Positions 7,781 through 17,474 of a DNA stretch of 64,000 bases are shown in pieces. This DNA comes from an uncultured Dehalococcoidia bacterium. Its GTDB lineage: Bacteria; Chloroflexota; Dehalococcoidia; Lucifugimonadales; UBA3495. The stretch lies in the NCBI GenBank assembly GCA_958296385.1, contig OY282494.1, positions 727,416-791,415 on the forward strand. The letters are read 5' to 3'. The notes under the pieces were generated by a model. The model was not told the DNA's origin, ran no database searches, and was given only the letters and a program-made list of their open reading frames with translations. Within the stretch, counting starts at the first letter, position 1; each line of letters starts with the position of its first letter. The position numbers and the translations under genes are program-made.

Positions 7781-8984
7781 AGCGTTGAGTCCCCCCGGTA
7801 ACGTAGCCTTCGGTATCGGTCAGTTTCAGCAGTTTGGCGCGCACCGCCGCCGGCAAAGGCCATTGGGCGCCGCCGGCAAAGTATTCGGGATAAACCGGAG
7901 TGCGGGGGCGCAGTTCGTACCCCGCCTCCGCAGTGCGCCGCTCCAGCTCGGCCAGCTGCGGCCAGGGAGCTTCCGGATTCACGTAGTCAATCGTCAACGG
8001 CGACACGCCGCCCCAGTCGTTGATGCCGGCGCCAATGTAGCGCTCGTAATCCTCGCTGAGATTCGGCGGCACCTGCAAGTTCACCGACTGGCCCAGGATA
8101 AGCCGGGCCACGGCCGTCGTCCACAGCAGTTCCATTCCCGACGCATCGGGGGTTTGGGACATCGGAGTATCGGGCTTGGCCCGGAAGTTCTGCACGATGA
8201 CTTCCTGAATATGTCCAAATCGTTCGTGCAGTTCCCGGATTGCCAGCAGCGACTCCACCCGCTCCAAACGGGTTTCGCCAATTCCAATCAGGATGCCGGT
8301 AGTGAACGGAATACCCAGTTCCCCCGCCAGTTCAATGGTGCGCAGCCGCACCCGGGGCCGCTTGCTGGGCGCGAATTCGTGGGGGCCGCCGCTGGCGTAA
8401 AGTCGCGGGCTGCTGCTTTCCAGCATAATGCCCACCGACGGGTTCGTCGGCTGCAAAGTCAGCAGCTCCCGCCGGCTCATCGTGCCGGGGTTGCCGTGGG
8501 GCAGCAAGTCAGTCTGCTCAAACACCAGCCGGCACATCGCCGCCAGGTATTCCAGCGTAGTGCGATGGCCATTATCGCTGAGCCATTCCTGCGCCTCCGG
8601 GTAGCGCTGCTCCGGTCGCTCCCCCAGCGTGAACAGCGCCTCCGTACACCCCAGCCGTTCCCCGGCCCTGGCCACCGCCAGCACCTCGTCCGCAGACAGA
8701 AACAGCGATTCCGCCTCGGCCGGCGCTTGCCGGAAAGTGCAGTACCCGCAAAAATCCCGGCACAACCGGGTCAGCGGAATAAAAACCTTGGGCGAGAAAG
8801 TAATGACCCGTCCCTTGCCCCGGTTCCGCAGCTCCGCCGCCGCCGCGCACCAATCGCCAACCGCGTCATCGCCGGCGCCGGCCAGCCGGCGAGCGGCGTC
8901 ATCCGGCAGCCGCGCGCCGCCGGCGGTACGCTCCAGCAATCCGGCCGGGCCTGGTCTTGATGCTATGGCGGTTGGGGAAGTCAT
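7764..8984 (-). CDS. cofG: FO synthase subunit 1 (radical SAM, CofG)
   Basis: Predicted 406 aa. CofG completes FO by forming the deazaflavin ring from the CofH product. The cluster motif C75-x3-C79-x2-C82 sits in LTRLCRDFCGYCTFR; ENNDWGGVSP-like GINDWGGVSPLT and GILIGIGET are typical of the family. The ATG at 8984 was preferred over an in-frame start at 9059 because the family begins near here and because a TAGAAT -10-like box ends 7 bases before this ATG, suggesting a transcript that starts at or next to the start codon. It heads the cofG-cofH-cofD-cofC-LLM run. Confidence 0.92.
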   Translation of the reverse strand: MTSPTAIASRPGPAGLLERTAGGARLPDDAARRLAGAGDDAVGDWCAAAAELRNRGKGRVITFSPKVFIPLTRLCRDFCGYCTFRQAPAEAESLFLSADEVLAVARAGERLGCTEALFTLGERPEQRYPEAQEWLSDNGHRTTLEYLAAMCRLVFEQTDLLPHGNPGTMSRRELLTLQPTNPSVGIMLESSSPRLYASGGPHEFAPSKRPRVRLRTIELAGELGIPFTTGILIGIGETRLERVESLLAIRELHERFGHIQEVIVQNFRAKPDTPMSQTPDASGMELLWTTAVARLILGQSVNLQVPPNLSEDYERYIGAGINDWGGVSPLTIDYVNPEAPWPQLAELERRTAEAGYELRPRTPVYPEYFAGGAQWPLPAAVRAKLLKLTDTEGYVTGGTQRYAGTK

Positions 8985-8991
8985 TACGTCT

Positions 8992-8997
8992 ATTCTA
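8992..8997 (-). promoter_or_regulatory. possible -10 box for a leaderless cofG transcript
   Basis: TAGAAT on the minus strand lies 7 bases from the cofG ATG, which leaves no room for a ribosome-binding site. No good -35 box is seen 17-18 bp further upstream. Confidence 0.4.
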
Positions 8998-9130
8998 TCC
9001 GGGTATTCGATCCGGGGCGGCTTGCACCGCACACCCGGCCTATTGTATGCAGACGGCAAAAGGGATTCAAGCCGGATGGCGATTATGATGCTGTCCGGCG
9101 CAGGTTATGTCAACTTGCCGCCTGATGCCG

Positions 9131-10195
9131 CTAACCGAACAGGTTGCCCTGCTGCGTTGCATCTGAACCCGTGCCCTGCCAGGGCCAGCCCAGATATTCG
9201 TAGGCCAGCCTGGTAGCGACCCGGCCCCGGGGCGTGCGCTCGATAAACCCCTGCTGCAACAGGAACGGTTCCAGCACCTCCATTACCGTGCTGGTGTCCT
9301 CGCTCAGCGATGCGGCCAGCGTGTCCAAACCCACCGGGCCGCCGTTGAACTTATCTATGATGTTATTCAGCAGCCGGTGGTCGGTTTCGTCCAGCCCTTT
9401 GGCGTCAACGCCCAGCCGGTCCAGCGATTCGCGGGCCACCGGCCCGGTGATGCGGTTGTCGGCCTTGACCAGCGCGTAATCGCGGGCCCGGCGCAGCAGC
9501 CGGTTGGCGATGCGCGGCGTGCCCCGGGAACGCACCGCCACCTCGTCCAGCCCCTCCGCATCACCCTTGATGCCCATTATGTTAGCTGACCGCTGCACCA
9601 CCGTTGCCATGTCAGCATCGTTGTAATAGTCCAGCCGGAACACCGAACCGAACCGATCCCGCAGCGGCGCCGAGATGAGCGAGTAGCGGGTCGTCGCCCC
9701 CACCAGCGTGAACGGGTTAATCCGCAGGTTGATGTTGCGCGCCGACAGCCCTTTGCCCACCACCCACGACAGGAAAAAATCCTCCATCGCCGAGTACATC
9801 ACCTCCTCCACCGCCCGGTTGAGCCGGTGTATCTCGTCAATAAACAGCACGTCGTTAGGCTGCAACCCCGTCAATATGGACGCAATGTCGCTGGCCCGCT
9901 CCACCGCCGGCCCGGACGTCACCTTAATGGCGGCGCCCATCTCGTGAGCGATTATGTTAGCCAGCGTAGTCTTGCCCAAACCCGGCGGCCCGTAGATAAC
10001 CACGTGGTCCAGCGGCTCACCCCGCAGCTGCGCCGCCGCCATCGCGATGCTCAAGTTTTCCTTGACCTGCGGCTGCCCCACAAAATCCTGCAACCGGGCC
10101 GGACGCAGCCGGGTATCCTGCTGGTCATCGTCCCCCTGCGTTCCCGGCGATATGGCCCGCGGCTGACTGCCGGGCCGAGTATCTGACGCCATCAT
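9131..10195 (-). CDS. ruvB: Holliday junction branch-migration ATPase RuvB
   Basis: Predicted 354 aa. RuvB is the hexameric AAA+ motor that drives branch migration with RuvA. The Walker A motif GPPGLGKT is at about residues 69-76, Walker B is LFIDEIHR, and the family signature [18 protein letters not shown] and a C-terminal winged helix ([17 protein letters not shown]) are present. The start at 10195 has a GGGGGG tract directly upstream; an ATG at 10192 is equally possible, while an in-frame start at 10243 gives an unrelated 16-residue extension. It is separated from ruvC-ruvA, which lie with yebC at 21.6-23.6 kb, and is followed by the cof genes after 146 bases. Confidence 0.95.
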   Translation of the reverse strand: MMASDTRPGSQPRAISPGTQGDDDQQDTRLRPARLQDFVGQPQVKENLSIAMAAAQLRGEPLDHVVIYGPPGLGKTTLANIIAHEMGAAIKVTSGPAVERASDIASILTGLQPNDVLFIDEIHRLNRAVEEVMYSAMEDFFLSWVVGKGLSARNINLRINPFTLVGATTRYSLISAPLRDRFGSVFRLDYYNDADMATVVQRSANIMGIKGDAEGLDEVAVRSRGTPRIANRLLRRARDYALVKADNRITGPVARESLDRLGVDAKGLDETDHRLLNNIIDKFNGGPVGLDTLAASLSEDTSTVMEVLEPFLLQQGFIERTPRGRVATRLAYEYLGWPWQGTGSDATQQGNLFG

Positions 10196-10406
10196 CACCC
10201 CCCGCTTTGCGCGCGGGCCGCAACGGCCCGCTGTGCCGGCCATTTTAGGGGCCTCATTTCAACCGGGTCAACCGTGCCGGCGTCACTCAAACGCAACCGC
10301 CCGGCCCGGCTGCCATTCCGATTGGCCGGCCATCGTCTTGACCTGGCACCATCGTTTTGCCGCCGTTTCCCGCAAACCGTTACACACCGGGGCGGCCCTT
10401 GCCACG

Positions 10407-10415
10407 TGATATACT
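10407..10415 (+). promoter_or_regulatory. extended -10 promoter of fakA
   Basis: TG-A-TATACT (10407-10415) is an extended -10 element without an obvious -35 box; it lies 33 bases upstream of the fakA ATG. Confidence 0.4.
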
Positions 10416-10448
10416 GCCGCAACTGAAAATTATCCTCGGATTTCGACT

Positions 10449-12137
10449 ATGTCCCTATCCTCAACCGGATTGCAGGCCGCCGACTGGCGCGCGGCGATGC
10501 GCGGGGCGGTTGCGTACCTGGAGCTGTACCGCGACGCCGCCGACGCCCTGAACGTGTTTCCCGTCCCCGATGGCGACACCGGCACCAATATGCTGCTGAC
10601 CCTCCGCGCCGGCATCGCCCAAATGGAGCAGGATTCGACTGCCGACACCGATGCCGACGCTGCCGGCGCCGTTGCCGAATCCGTGGCCACCGGCGCGTTC
10701 TGGGGCGCGCGGGGCAACAGCGGCGTCATCCTGTCCCAGCTGCTGCGCGGCTTTGCCGACGGCATCGCCGGCTCCGGCGCCATCGCCGCCCCCGGCGCCG
10801 TAGCCGCCTTGCGCGCCGCCACCGAATCCGCCTACCACGCCGTCAGCCAGCCCCGCGAGGGCACCATGCTGTCGGTTATCAAGGGCGCGTCCGATGCCGC
10901 CGCCCGCGCCAATGACGCCGGCCAGCACGACGTAATCGCCCTGTGGCAGCACGCCTACGATGGCGCCATCGCCGCCCTCGCTGACACCCCGGAGCAGCTG
11001 CCCGTGCTGAAAAACGCCGGCGTGGTTGACTCCGGCGGCCTCGGCGTCGTCGCCATCATCGGCGGCGCCCTGCAACACCTGCAAGGCCGCGACGGCCCCC
11101 CGGTGAACCTGGGCCTGCGCAGCGTCAGCGGCGTCATCGACCCAGCGCAAACCGCCTCCGTCGCCATCGCCGCCGACTTTCTGGACGCCCATGAGGGAGA
11201 GGAATTCGGCTACTGCACGCAGTTCGTAATCCACGGACAAGACTTGAGCGTAGAGACGCTGCGGGCCGGCCTGGGTGAGATTGCCCAATCAACGGTAATC
11301 GTAGGCGGCGGCGCGGCCGTCCGGATTCACGTACACACCGAGGATCCCGGCTCAGCCCTGACCTACGGCGCCGGGTTTGGCGAGCTGGATGAAGTCAAGA
11401 TTGACAATATGAACCTGCAAAACCGGGACTGGACGGCCGGCCATCGTGAGCGCGCGCAGCCCGCCGTAATCAGCCCCGGCGTGTCCGTCATCGCGGTAGC
11501 GTCCGGGCCCGGACTGGCCGCCTTGTTCCAGGACACCGGCTGCGCCGCCATCGTCCCCGGCGGCCAAACCCTCAACCCCAGCGCCAGCGAAATCATCGCC
11601 GCCGCCCGCTCAGCCGGCACCGCGGACGTCATCATCCTGCCCAACAACGGCAACGTCGTGCTCACCGCAGCGCAGGCCGCCGGCGCCGACACCGGCGATG
11701 TCCGCCTGCACGTCGTCAGCACCCGCTCCATGCCCGAAGGCACGGCGGCCATGCTCGGTTTCAACCCCGCCGCATCGCTGGACGACAACCTGGCCAGCAT
11801 GGAATCCGCCCGCGCCGCCGTTGCCACCATTGAGGTTGCCCGTGCGGTGCGCGATTCCGTCGTTGACGGCCAGCACGTTGCCGAGGGGCAGTTTATGTCA
11901 ATTCTGGATGGCCAACTGGCCGAACTGGCCGCCGACGCCGACGCCGCATTGCTGGCCGGCCTGTCCCAATCCGGCGTCAACGGCGACAGCATCATCACCC
12001 TGTATTGGGGCGATGGCGCCGACGCCGCCCGCTGCGCCCGCATCCAGGCGGAACTGGAAACCCGCTACGCCGGCGCGCAAGTTGACGTGATTGAGGGAGG
12101 GCAGCCACACTACCCCTACCTGGCATCGGTAGAATAG
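10449..12137 (+). CDS. fakA: fatty-acid kinase-like protein (DhaL + DegV-like C-domain; FakA/YloV)
   Basis: 562 aa. The N-terminal DhaL domain (about residues 5-205) has the Mg-ATP-binding motif FPVPDGDTGTNMLLT and the segment GARGNSGVILSQLLRG. The middle and C-terminal region (about 300-560) is the FakA-specific part ending with GGQPHYPYL. In Firmicutes FakA phosphorylates fatty acids presented by FakB (DegV family), feeding exogenous fatty acids into phospholipid synthesis. The next gene is a DegV protein, so the same partnership is inferred. An extended -10 box is visible upstream but no strong ribosome site. The stop codon lies within an 18-bp tandem repeat. Confidence 0.88.
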   Translation: MSLSSTGLQAADWRAAMRGAVAYLELYRDAADALNVFPVPDGDTGTNMLLTLRAGIAQMEQDSTADTDADAAGAVAESVATGAFWGARGNSGVILSQLLRGFADGIAGSGAIAAPGAVAALRAATESAYHAVSQPREGTMLSVIKGASDAAARANDAGQHDVIALWQHAYDGAIAALADTPEQLPVLKNAGVVDSGGLGVVAIIGGALQHLQGRDGPPVNLGLRSVSGVIDPAQTASVAIAADFLDAHEGEEFGYCTQFVIHGQDLSVETLRAGLGEIAQSTVIVGGGAAVRIHVHTEDPGSALTYGAGFGELDEVKIDNMNLQNRDWTAGHRERAQPAVISPGVSVIAVASGPGLAALFQDTGCAAIVPGGQTLNPSASEIIAAARSAGTADVIILPNNGNVVLTAAQAAGADTGDVRLHVVSTRSMPEGTAAMLGFNPAASLDDNLASMESARAAVATIEVARAVRDSVVDGQHVAEGQFMSILDGQLAELAADADAALLAGLSQSGVNGDSIITLYWGDGADAARCARIQAELETRYAGAQVDVIEGGQPHYPYLASVE

Positions 12138-12179
12138 CCTTGATTCAGAGAATAGCCTTGACTCAGAGAATAGCCTTGC
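12131..12179. repeat. 18-bp tandem repeat spanning the fakA stop codon
   Basis: Two full copies (12131-12148, 12149-12166) and a partial third (12167-12179) of AGAATAGCCTTGAYTCAG. Each contains the GAATAG sequence that includes the fakA stop codon, so the stop region itself has been duplicated. Confidence 0.9.
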
Positions 12180-12209
12180 TGGAATTAGCACAGATACGGG
12201 AGGGTTGCA

Positions 12210-13040
12210 ATGGCAATCAGGATAGTTTCCGACAGCACGGTTGGTTTGCCGCGGCAGTTAGCGGAAAGTCTCAACGTAACGCTGGTTCCGGCTTACGTGC
12301 TCATCGACGACGTTGCCTACCGGGAGGGCGTGGACATCAGCCAGGCGGAGTTTTACGACCGCTTGCAAACCTCCGCACGCCTGCCCACCACGTCGCAGCC
12401 CACGCCCGCCGATTTCTCCGAACACGTCGCTCCGTTGCTCGACGCCGGCCATCAGGTAATCTGCCTCACCATTGCCCGGCAACTGAGCGGCACCTACAAC
12501 TCGGCGATTCAGGCGGCCGCCGAATTCCCGGACGGGGCGGTAACCGTCGTTGACTCCAACACCGCAACGGTGGGCCATATGCTGCAAGTCGCCGCCGCCG
12601 CTGCCGACGCCGCCGCTCCGGACTCCACCCTGGACGGCGTGGTTGCGGCGATGCAGGAACGGGCCGCGCGCGGCTACGTGTACTGCGCCCTGGACACCCT
12701 GGAATACCTCAAAAAGGGCGGGCGCATCGGCAAAGCCCAAGCCTTTATGGGTTCGCTGCTCAACGTCAAGCCCATCATCAGCGTAGCCGGCGGCGAACTG
12801 CTGCCCGTCGAGCGCACCCGCAATATGCGCCGCGCCCTGGGCCGCCTGGAGGAACTGGTGCGGGCCCGCGGCCCGGCAACCCACCTGGGCGTAGCCTACA
12901 CCACCGACGCCGCCCCCGCCGCCGACCTGCTGGCCCAACTGCGCGACCTGGCCCCCGCCGAACAATGCTACACCATCCAGATTGGCTCCGCCGTAGGCAC
13001 CCACGGCGGCCCCGGCGCCATCGCCGTAGCCACCATATAG
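12210..13040 (+). CDS. DegV family fatty-acid-binding protein (FakB-like)
   Basis: 276 aa, the usual DegV length. The N-terminus MAIRIVSDSTVGLP and the segments TSQPTPADF, LSGTYNSA and VVDSNTATVG are family hallmarks that build the fatty-acid pocket and phosphate site. In the Fak system this protein presents the acyl chain to the kinase; the neighbouring fakA supports that role. GGGAGG lies 6 bases before the ATG. The two genes are 72 bases apart and probably co-transcribed. Acyl-chain preference cannot be read from the sequence. Confidence 0.9.
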   Translation: MAIRIVSDSTVGLPRQLAESLNVTLVPAYVLIDDVAYREGVDISQAEFYDRLQTSARLPTTSQPTPADFSEHVAPLLDAGHQVICLTIARQLSGTYNSAIQAAAEFPDGAVTVVDSNTATVGHMLQVAAAAADAAAPDSTLDGVVAAMQERAARGYVYCALDTLEYLKKGGRIGKAQAFMGSLLNVKPIISVAGGELLPVERTRNMRRALGRLEELVRARGPATHLGVAYTTDAAPAADLLAQLRDLAPAEQCYTIQIGSAVGTHGGPGAIAVATI

Positions 13041-13082
13041 CAATCTCCGGGCCGCGATTTCCGAGTACAGCGCCGTCGTCGG

Positions 13083-15725
13083 ATGGCAGTTTTCTCTACA
13101 TCAGCGATGAATGACGTCCGGCCCGAATCCGAACCACTGTGGCGGGAAGCTCTGCCCAAGATCCTGGCCCTTGAGGAAAGCAAGGGGTTCGCCGATACTG
13201 CCGTCAGCGGCGGCATCCGCCGTTTCGTAGCCCGCTGGCAACCCGAACTGCGCGCATTCCTCGCCGGCAACCCCGCACTGGCCGCCCAACTAATCGACCA
13301 GCCCTATCAAGACTTATCCCCGGAGCAGCGCCGGCAATGGGTAGCCGGCTGGCAGCGCGCGCTGGACGCCCCCGGCGGCCCACCGTCTGAACCGCCAACG
13401 CCGTCCCATCCTCCGTCCTATCCTCCGTCCCATACTATTGACGCTGACGTTGCCGAGGATGACGTTGTAATTGACGACGACCCAACCGCCGCCGGTTTCG
13501 CCGCCGAACGCCCCCTGTTCCCGGCCGCCGAATCCGCCCCGATAGTGCGTTCCCGCCGGAGCAGTTACCCCGGCCCCGTACCCGCTGACCCGGCCGCTGA
13601 CCCCAACGACCCGGTAACCCGCCTGCGCCGGATGGACGATAAGACGGTGCAGCGGCTCAATCTGCTGGGCGCAACTACGGTGCGGGAGCTGCTGTACACC
13701 ATCCCCCGCCGCCACGACGACCGCACCGAGATAACCAGCATCGCCGACGTGTATCCCGGCGGCACTTTCACCCTGGAGGGCACGCTGGCCGACATCAGGC
13801 TGGCCCGCATCGGCCCCCGCAACCTGCAAGTGGCCCAGGGCACCCTGCAAGACGACACCGGCGCCATCGAATTGCAGTGGTTCGGGCAGGGCTATCTGGC
13901 CCGTTCCCTGCGGCCCGGCAGTCGTCTGGCGGTGCACGGCAAAGCCGAATTGTGGCGCAACCGCCCGGCCCTGTCGTCCCCGGAGTACGACGTCATCACC
14001 CCAACGCAGCCCCCCCTGAACGCCGCCCGCATTGCGCCGGTGTACCGCCTGACCCAGGGCCTCACCGCCCGCAACCTGCGCAGCCTGACGTGGCAGGCCG
14101 TCGTGCGCTACGCCAACGGAATCGCCGAAACGCTGCCGGAACCGGCGTTGCATCGCACCGGCCTGCTGCCCCTGCGCCAGGCCATCGTCAACGCCCATTA
14201 CCCCTCCGGCCTGCCCGCTGCCGAGGCCGCCCGCCGCCGGCTGGCCTTTGACGAAATCCTGGCGTTCCAACTGGCCGTAATCGGACGCCGCCGCCATCGG
14301 GAACGCAACGTCGCCGGCATCCCGGTGGCGTACCGCCGGGCCGCCGTGTCGGGTTTTCTCGACGGCCTGCCCTTTACCCCCACCGGCGCCCAGCGTCGCT
14401 GCATTGACGAGATTCTGGCCGATATGTCCCGGGGCACGCCGCCCATGAGCCGGATGTTGCAGGGCGAAGTGGGCAGCGGCAAAACCCTCGTGGCATTGGC
14501 CGCCGTGCTGGCCACGGCGTCAGCGGCCCGCCAGTCCGCGTTGATGGCCCCCACCGAAGTGCTGGCCGAACAGCACTTTCGCACCATCGGCAGCCTGCTG
14601 GCCGACTTTGACCAGCCCTTGCAGCAGGACAACATCCTCACCGCCTACCTGCCCCAGATGCACCGCCCCTTTGCCATCGGCCTGCTCACCGGCAGCACCC
14701 GCGCCAAACCCCGCCGCGAGGTGCTGCGGATGGTGTCGGAGGGCCATCTTGACCTGCTCGTCGGCACCCACGCCCTCATCCAGCAAACGGTGGACATCCC
14801 CAACCTGGCCCTGGCCATAACGGACGAGCAGCACCGTTTCGGCGTAGCACAGCGGTCGGCCCTGCGCGAACGCGGCGCCGCGCCGCCCCACTCCCTGATG
14901 ATGTCCGCAACCCCCATCCCCCGCACGCTGCAATTGACCCTTTACGGCGATTTGGACGTGTCAACCATTGACGAACTACCCCCCGGCCGGCAGGACATTT
15001 TGACGCGGGTTGTTCCGGAGGACAAACGGCCGGCCGCCTACGGGTTCGTCCGGCAGCAGGTGTCCGCCGGCCGCCAGGCGTTCATCATCTGCCCGCTGGT
15101 TGAGGAATCCGACAAGCTGGACGTGCGCGCCGCCGTTGCGGAACACAAGCGCTTGTCCGAGGACGTTTTCGCCGACCTCCGCGTTGGCCTGGTTCACGGC
15201 CGGCTTTCCGCCCGCGATAAGGACAAGGTGATGCGCCAGTTCCGGGATGGCGAGCTGGACATTCTGGTTGCCACCGCCGTCGTAGAAGTCGGCATTGACG
15301 TCCCCAACGCCGCCGTAATGCTCATTGACGGCGCCGAGCGGTTCGGCCTGGCCCAGCTGCACCAGTTCCGGGGACGCGTCGGCCGGGGCCAGCACAAAAG
15401 CTACTGCCTGCTGCTCTCCGAGTCGGAATCGGAACGGGCCCGGGAACGCCTCTCCGCGCTGGAGGCCAACCGCGACGGTTTCAAGCTGGCCGAAATAGAC
15501 CTGCAAATGCGTCACGAGGGGGACATTTTCGGCACCTCCCAAAGCGGCGACCAAACCCTCCTCCGCATCGCCAGCCTGTTCGACCAGGACTTAATGGCCC
15601 TGGCCCGGCAAGAGGCCCTGGACATCATAGAACGGGATCCCACCCTGTCCCACCCGGAACACGCCGCCATCGCCGCGGAACGCGACCGTTTCCTGTCCCG
15701 CGTGGAGTATCACATCGGCGATTAG
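13083..15725 (+). CDS. recG: ATP-dependent DNA helicase RecG
   Basis: 880 aa, longer than E. coli RecG (about 690). RecG regresses stalled forks and migrates branched DNA. An N-terminal extension of about 170 residues ends in a Pro/Ser-rich linker; the wedge (OB) domain follows (GTFTLEGTLADIRL), then the helicase core with Walker A GEVGSGKT (461-468), DEQHRFG (581-587), SATPIPRTL and the C-terminal HQFRGRVGRG motif VI. The start is uncertain: neither the ATG at 13083 nor one at 13107 has a clear ribosome site. It lies 42 bases after the DegV gene and may belong to that operon. It converges with the response regulator gene. Confidence 0.95.
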   Translation: MAVFSTSAMNDVRPESEPLWREALPKILALEESKGFADTAVSGGIRRFVARWQPELRAFLAGNPALAAQLIDQPYQDLSPEQRRQWVAGWQRALDAPGGPPSEPPTPSHPPSYPPSHTIDADVAEDDVVIDDDPTAAGFAAERPLFPAAESAPIVRSRRSSYPGPVPADPAADPNDPVTRLRRMDDKTVQRLNLLGATTVRELLYTIPRRHDDRTEITSIADVYPGGTFTLEGTLADIRLARIGPRNLQVAQGTLQDDTGAIELQWFGQGYLARSLRPGSRLAVHGKAELWRNRPALSSPEYDVITPTQPPLNAARIAPVYRLTQGLTARNLRSLTWQAVVRYANGIAETLPEPALHRTGLLPLRQAIVNAHYPSGLPAAEAARRRLAFDEILAFQLAVIGRRRHRERNVAGIPVAYRRAAVSGFLDGLPFTPTGAQRRCIDEILADMSRGTPPMSRMLQGEVGSGKTLVALAAVLATASAARQSALMAPTEVLAEQHFRTIGSLLADFDQPLQQDNILTAYLPQMHRPFAIGLLTGSTRAKPRREVLRMVSEGHLDLLVGTHALIQQTVDIPNLALAITDEQHRFGVAQRSALRERGAAPPHSLMMSATPIPRTLQLTLYGDLDVSTIDELPPGRQDILTRVVPEDKRPAAYGFVRQQVSAGRQAFIICPLVEESDKLDVRAAVAEHKRLSEDVFADLRVGLVHGRLSARDKDKVMRQFRDGELDILVATAVVEVGIDVPNAAVMLIDGAERFGLAQLHQFRGRVGRGQHKSYCLLLSESESERARERLSALEANRDGFKLAEIDLQMRHEGDIFGTSQSGDQTLLRIASLFDQDLMALARQEALDIIERDPTLSHPEHAAIAAERDRFLSRVEYHIGD
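13401..13436. repeat. 12-bp tandem repeat in the RecG linker
   Basis: Three 12-bp copies of CCGTCCYATMCT in frame with recG, encoding a Pro/Ser-rich stretch between the N-terminal extension and the helicase. Unlike most tandem repeats in this window it lies inside a gene, but in a linker that tolerates length change. Confidence 0.75.
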
Positions 15726-15761
15726 TTCCGGGCAATCCGCGCCGGCCCAGCGCCGTTCTAC

Positions 15762-16436
15762 TCAACTCTCGTTGCCAACGTCCCGGAATCGGTAGCCCAC
15801 GTTCCAGATGGTCTCTACAAACAGATGGTCCGGGTCCTCAATCTTGGAGCGCAGCCGCCGGATGTGCACGTCCACGGTGCGGGTGCCGCCCAGGTAGTCG
15901 TAGCCCCAAACCTGGTTCAGCAGCGCCTCCCGGGTGTACACCCGGCCGGGGTTGGACGCCAGCAGCGACAGCAGCTGAAACTCTTTGTACGTCAGCGAAA
16001 TCCGCCGCCCGCCGATGGTCACTTCGTAACTTTGCAGGTCAATGGCCAGCTCCCCGGCCCGGATTACCTGCTCCGTCGGCCGGCCGTCCCGCCGGAATAC
16101 AATCTGCCCCACCCGGGCCAGCAGCTCGCCCCCGTCCAGCGGCGCTACGATGAAATCGTCGGGGTTCAGCGCCGGGTCGTACTGCCCCACCGCGTTGGGC
16201 TCCATCAGCAGCAGCGTGGGCAGTTGCAGCTGCCCCACCTGGTCAATCATCGACCGCGCCCCGATGCCCACCGACGCAAAATCCAGAATCACCACGTCCA
16301 GCCGCACGGAATGGGCCAGTTCCTCCAGCTCCGGCAAGTCGCTGCCGGCCCGGCAGGACAGCCCGGTCTGGTCAATTTGCCGCACCAGCGACACCATGTT
16401 GTCGCCCGGACGCGTAAGCAGGAATACGCTGTACAA
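15762..16436 (-). CDS. OmpR-family response regulator with a degenerate receiver domain
   Basis: 224 aa. The C-terminal winged helix (about residues 125-222) is a standard OmpR-type DNA-binding domain (LTYKEFQLLSLLASNPGRVYTRE, then TRTVDVHIRRLRSKIE shown in two pieces). The N-terminal receiver keeps an aspartate at the usual phosphorylation position (D52 in VVILDFA), but the paired acidic residues after strand 1 are missing (LLTRPGD) and the conserved lysine before strand-5 proline is alanine (IVAPLD). Phosphorylation may therefore be weak or absent. The start is a TTG at 16436 with a GAGGG-type site upstream. No kinase gene is adjacent, which fits an orphan, phosphorylation-independent regulator. 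Confidence 0.85.
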   Translation of the reverse strand: MYSVFLLTRPGDNMVSLVRQIDQTGLSCRAGSDLPELEELAHSVRLDVVILDFASVGIGARSMIDQVGQLQLPTLLLMEPNAVGQYDPALNPDDFIVAPLDGGELLARVGQIVFRRDGRPTEQVIRAGELAIDLQSYEVTIGGRRISLTYKEFQLLSLLASNPGRVYTREALLNQVWGYDYLGGTRTVDVHIRRLRSKIEDPDHLFVETIWNVGYRFRDVGNES

Positions 16437-16535
16437 CTCTCTGGCCCTCAGTCTGTTAGTTCATCCGCTGCGCCCGCACCGACGGCAAGACATCGCAACA
16501 ACCGGCCACGAGAACCGTCAACAGGCATCGTCAAA

Positions 16536-16564
16536 TTGACGGCGGGCGGCGGCGTGATTATGAT
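16536..16564 (+). promoter_or_regulatory. sigma70-like promoter of the D-glutamate cyclase-like operon
   Basis: TTGACG (16536-16541), an exact 17-bp spacer and TATGAT (16559-16564). It lies in the divergent space between the atypical response regulator and the DUF1445 gene, leaving a leader of about 85 bases. Confidence 0.65.
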
Positions 16565-16654
16565 AAGTCTAACTGCCGCAATTGTAGCATAATGGACGGA
16601 CGGTCTTGCCGCCAGCGACGGCGCCGGCCCGCTCATCACAATGCCCGGAGGATT

Positions 16655-17464
16655 ATGGTTGCCACCACCTTGCCGCCCCCCGCGCCGCGCACCGTTCCGG
16701 CGCAAATTCGGGATACCATCCGCGCCGGTGAATACGCCGGCGTTACGGCGGGCCTGGCCAACGGCTACGTACAGGCCAACCTCGCCGTCCTGCCCCGCGC
16801 TTTGGCCTTTGACTTTCTGCTGTTCTGCCAGCGCAACCCCCGCCCCTGCCCCCTGCTGGAGGTAGTCGAAGCCGGCTCCGTTGAACCGGCCCTGACCGCT
16901 CCCGGCGCCGACATCCGCACCGACATTCCCGCCTATCGTATCTACGAGAACGGCGCAATGGTGGGCGAGTTCACCTCGGTTGCCGACCACTGGCGCGATG
17001 ACCTGGTATCGTTCCTGCTGGGGTGCAGTTTCTCTTTTGAGGCCGCCCTGTCCGATGCCGGGATTCCCCTGCGGCACCAGGAGGCCGGCAGCAACGTGCC
17101 CATGTACATCACCAACATTGCCACCAACCCGGCCGGCGTGTTCTCCGGGCCAATGGTGGTCAGTATGCGCCCCATCCCGCAGGCGCAGGTGGTCCGCGCG
17201 GTGCAGGTTACCTCCCGTTTCCCCGACACCCACGGCGCCCCCATCCACATCGGCGACCCGGCCGCCATCGGCATCCGCGACATCCACGCGCCCGAATTCG
17301 GCGACGCCGTAGAGATTCGCCCCGGCGAAACCCCCGTGTTCTGGGCCTGCGGCGTAACCCCCCAGGCGGTGGCCCTCAACTGCAAGCCCCCCCTGATGAT
17401 TACCCATGCCCCCGGCAAAATGTTCATCACCGACCGGCGCGACGCCGACTACGCTGTACTCTGA
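16655..17464 (+). CDS. DUF1445 family protein (N-terminal half of D-glutamate cyclase type)
   Basis: Predicted 269 aa. Start at 16655 (MVATTL), with GGAGG just upstream. The family (putative hydro-lyases, UPF0317/YcsI) is recognised by [49 protein letters not shown] and the overall length of about 260-270 aa. In animals DUF1445 is fused to a DUF4392 domain in mitochondrial D-glutamate cyclase (DGLUCY), which converts D-glutamate to 5-oxo-D-proline. The next gene here is a DUF4392 protein, 10 bases away, so the two halves appear as separate subunits. Function is inferred from that architecture; free DUF1445 proteins have no settled activity. Confidence 0.85.
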   Translation: MVATTLPPPAPRTVPAQIRDTIRAGEYAGVTAGLANGYVQANLAVLPRALAFDFLLFCQRNPRPCPLLEVVEAGSVEPALTAPGADIRTDIPAYRIYENGAMVGEFTSVADHWRDDLVSFLLGCSFSFEAALSDAGIPLRHQEAGSNVPMYITNIATNPAGVFSGPMVVSMRPIPQAQVVRAVQVTSRFPDTHGAPIHIGDPAAIGIRDIHAPEFGDAVEIRPGETPVFWACGVTPQAVALNCKPPLMITHAPGKMFITDRRDADYAVL

Positions 17465-17474
17465 GGCAACAACA

